Assembly: GCA_002733135.1 (NCBI GenBank)
Contig: NVUJ01000008.1
Location: forward strand, 51,528 to 87,649
Source: Cycloclasticus sp.
Lineage (GTDB): Bacteria > Pseudomonadota > Gammaproteobacteria > Methylococcales > Cycloclasticaceae
Reading direction: 5' to 3'
DNA: 36,122 bases
The notes below the pieces were generated by a model. The model did not search any database. It was not told the origin of the DNA and was given only the letters and a program-made list of their open reading frames with translations. Shown in pieces: positions 35,599 to 36,122 of the stretch. Position numbers and translations under genes: made by a program. How positions within the stretch are numbered: the first letter of the stretch is position 1; every line of letters starts with the position of its first letter.

Positions 35599-36122
35599 AT
35601 GCCTTTAAGCTTTGCAAATACTATTCAACAAAGTGAAATTGCTGCTTGTGATCTATTGATTGAATACCTAGAAAAGATAGGTGTTGAGTTCGTATTTGGC
35701 ATTCCCGGGGGCGCCATTGAGCCCCTCTACAATGCTTTAGCTAAAAGCGAAGCACGCGGTGGCATAAGGGCAATAACTGCAAGACATGAAACAGGGGCTG
35801 TTTTCATGGCCGATGCATATGCAAGAAATACTGGCAAACTGGGAGTCTGTTGCTCTACGACTGGCCCCGGTGCTACAAATATGATTACCGGCGTTGCGTC
35901 CTCATATGAAAACAACACGCCTTTGTTAATAATTACACCGCAAGCTTCCCAAGATAAAGTCGGCAAAAAGGCCTTACAAGAATCAGGTGATACCGGAGTA
36001 AATATTGCTGGCATGTTTCAATTTTTTACTCGTTACAACAGTTACGTTACTCATATTGACCAATTTGAACACAAGCTCGTGTCAGCCATTATGTCAGCAT
36101 TTAGCTCGCCCAGCGGCCCAAC
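35599..36122 (+). CDS. Acetolactate-synthase-like ThDP enzyme, 3' end cut
   Basis: The frame starts at ATG 35599, after a GGGGTGGCG ribosome site, and runs off the right edge after 174 residues. It has the N-terminal ThDP-enzyme Pyr domain: LLIEYLEKIGVEFVFGIPGG, then ITARHETGAVFMADAYAR with the catalytic Glu64, then STTGPGATNMITGVASSYEN. This fits the acetolactate synthase/IlvB-like family (PF02776). Pyruvate oxidase, glyoxylate carboligase and other relatives share the domain and cannot be excluded without the rest of the gene. It is 237 bases downstream of lpd, and nothing else is adjacent to help. Confidence 0.82.
   Translation, partial: MPLSFANTIQQSEIAACDLLIEYLEKIGVEFVFGIPGGAIEPLYNALAKSEARGGIRAITARHETGAVFMADAYARNTGKLGVCCSTTGPGATNMITGVASSYENNTPLLIITPQASQDKVGKKALQESGDTGVNIAGMFQFFTRYNSYVTHIDQFEHKLVSAIMSAFSSPSGP

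Overview
The window looks like an AT-leaning gammaproteobacterial chromosome. The support is a set of family markers: HspQ, ZapE, the YciB-BolA-type pair, a YeeN-type YebC protein, PurT, and FimV directly behind Asd. A complete Sox thiosulfate-oxidation operon, a full 2-oxoglutarate dehydrogenase operon and a 2-hydroxychromene-2-carboxylate isomerase-like gene would suit a marine sulfur-oxidising heterotroph of the Thiotrichales/Piscirickettsiaceae type (Cycloclasticus-like). That placement is inference and is not proven here. No phage, complete IS or CRISPR array was seen.

Layout: (1) 1-4516 holds small, mostly minus-strand accessory genes: a cut DsbA/HCCA-isomerase gene, two DMT-type exporters, a DUF998 membrane protein, a PqiA-like protein, the small parvulin PpiC and a DCC thioredoxin-like gene. 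(2) 4639-8896 has purT, an exported methyltransferase, a membrane-anchored zinc peptidase, an integron attC-like hairpin and a lipoprotein gene. (3) 9257-9845 is a membrane-protein gene broken by a remnant of a REP-associated transposase with repeat copies. (4) 9908-14761 has an outer-membrane-type protein, hspQ, a LapG-like lipoprotein cysteine protease, an S4 protein, a DksA-like protein, an unlisted 35-residue lysine-rich ORF, two small exported proteins and a BASS transporter. (5) 14823-20778 is housekeeping: YeeN-type yebC, DUF1244, zapE, yciB, bolA-like, an exported parvulin, adk, asd. (6) fimV (20853-22946) is followed at once by the sox operon soxC-D-X-Y-Z-A-K-B (23028-29339). (7) After tRNA-Arg(CCU) come sucA-sucB-lpd and the start of an acetolactate-synthase-like ThDP enzyme cut by the right edge.

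How the genes work together: SoxXA (with SoxK) loads thiosulfate onto the SoxY cysteine arm of SoxYZ, SoxB releases sulfate, and SoxCD oxidises the remaining sulfane sulfur, so the operon predicts oxidation to sulfate without stored sulfur. With SucAB-Lpd present the TCA cycle can run oxidatively, which points to thiosulfate as an energy supplement for a heterotroph. The most unusual items are the position of the sox block between fimV and the tRNA gene, the attC-like site without an integrase, the transposase-remnant-split gene, and the lipid-anchored LapG-like protease outside a lap context.
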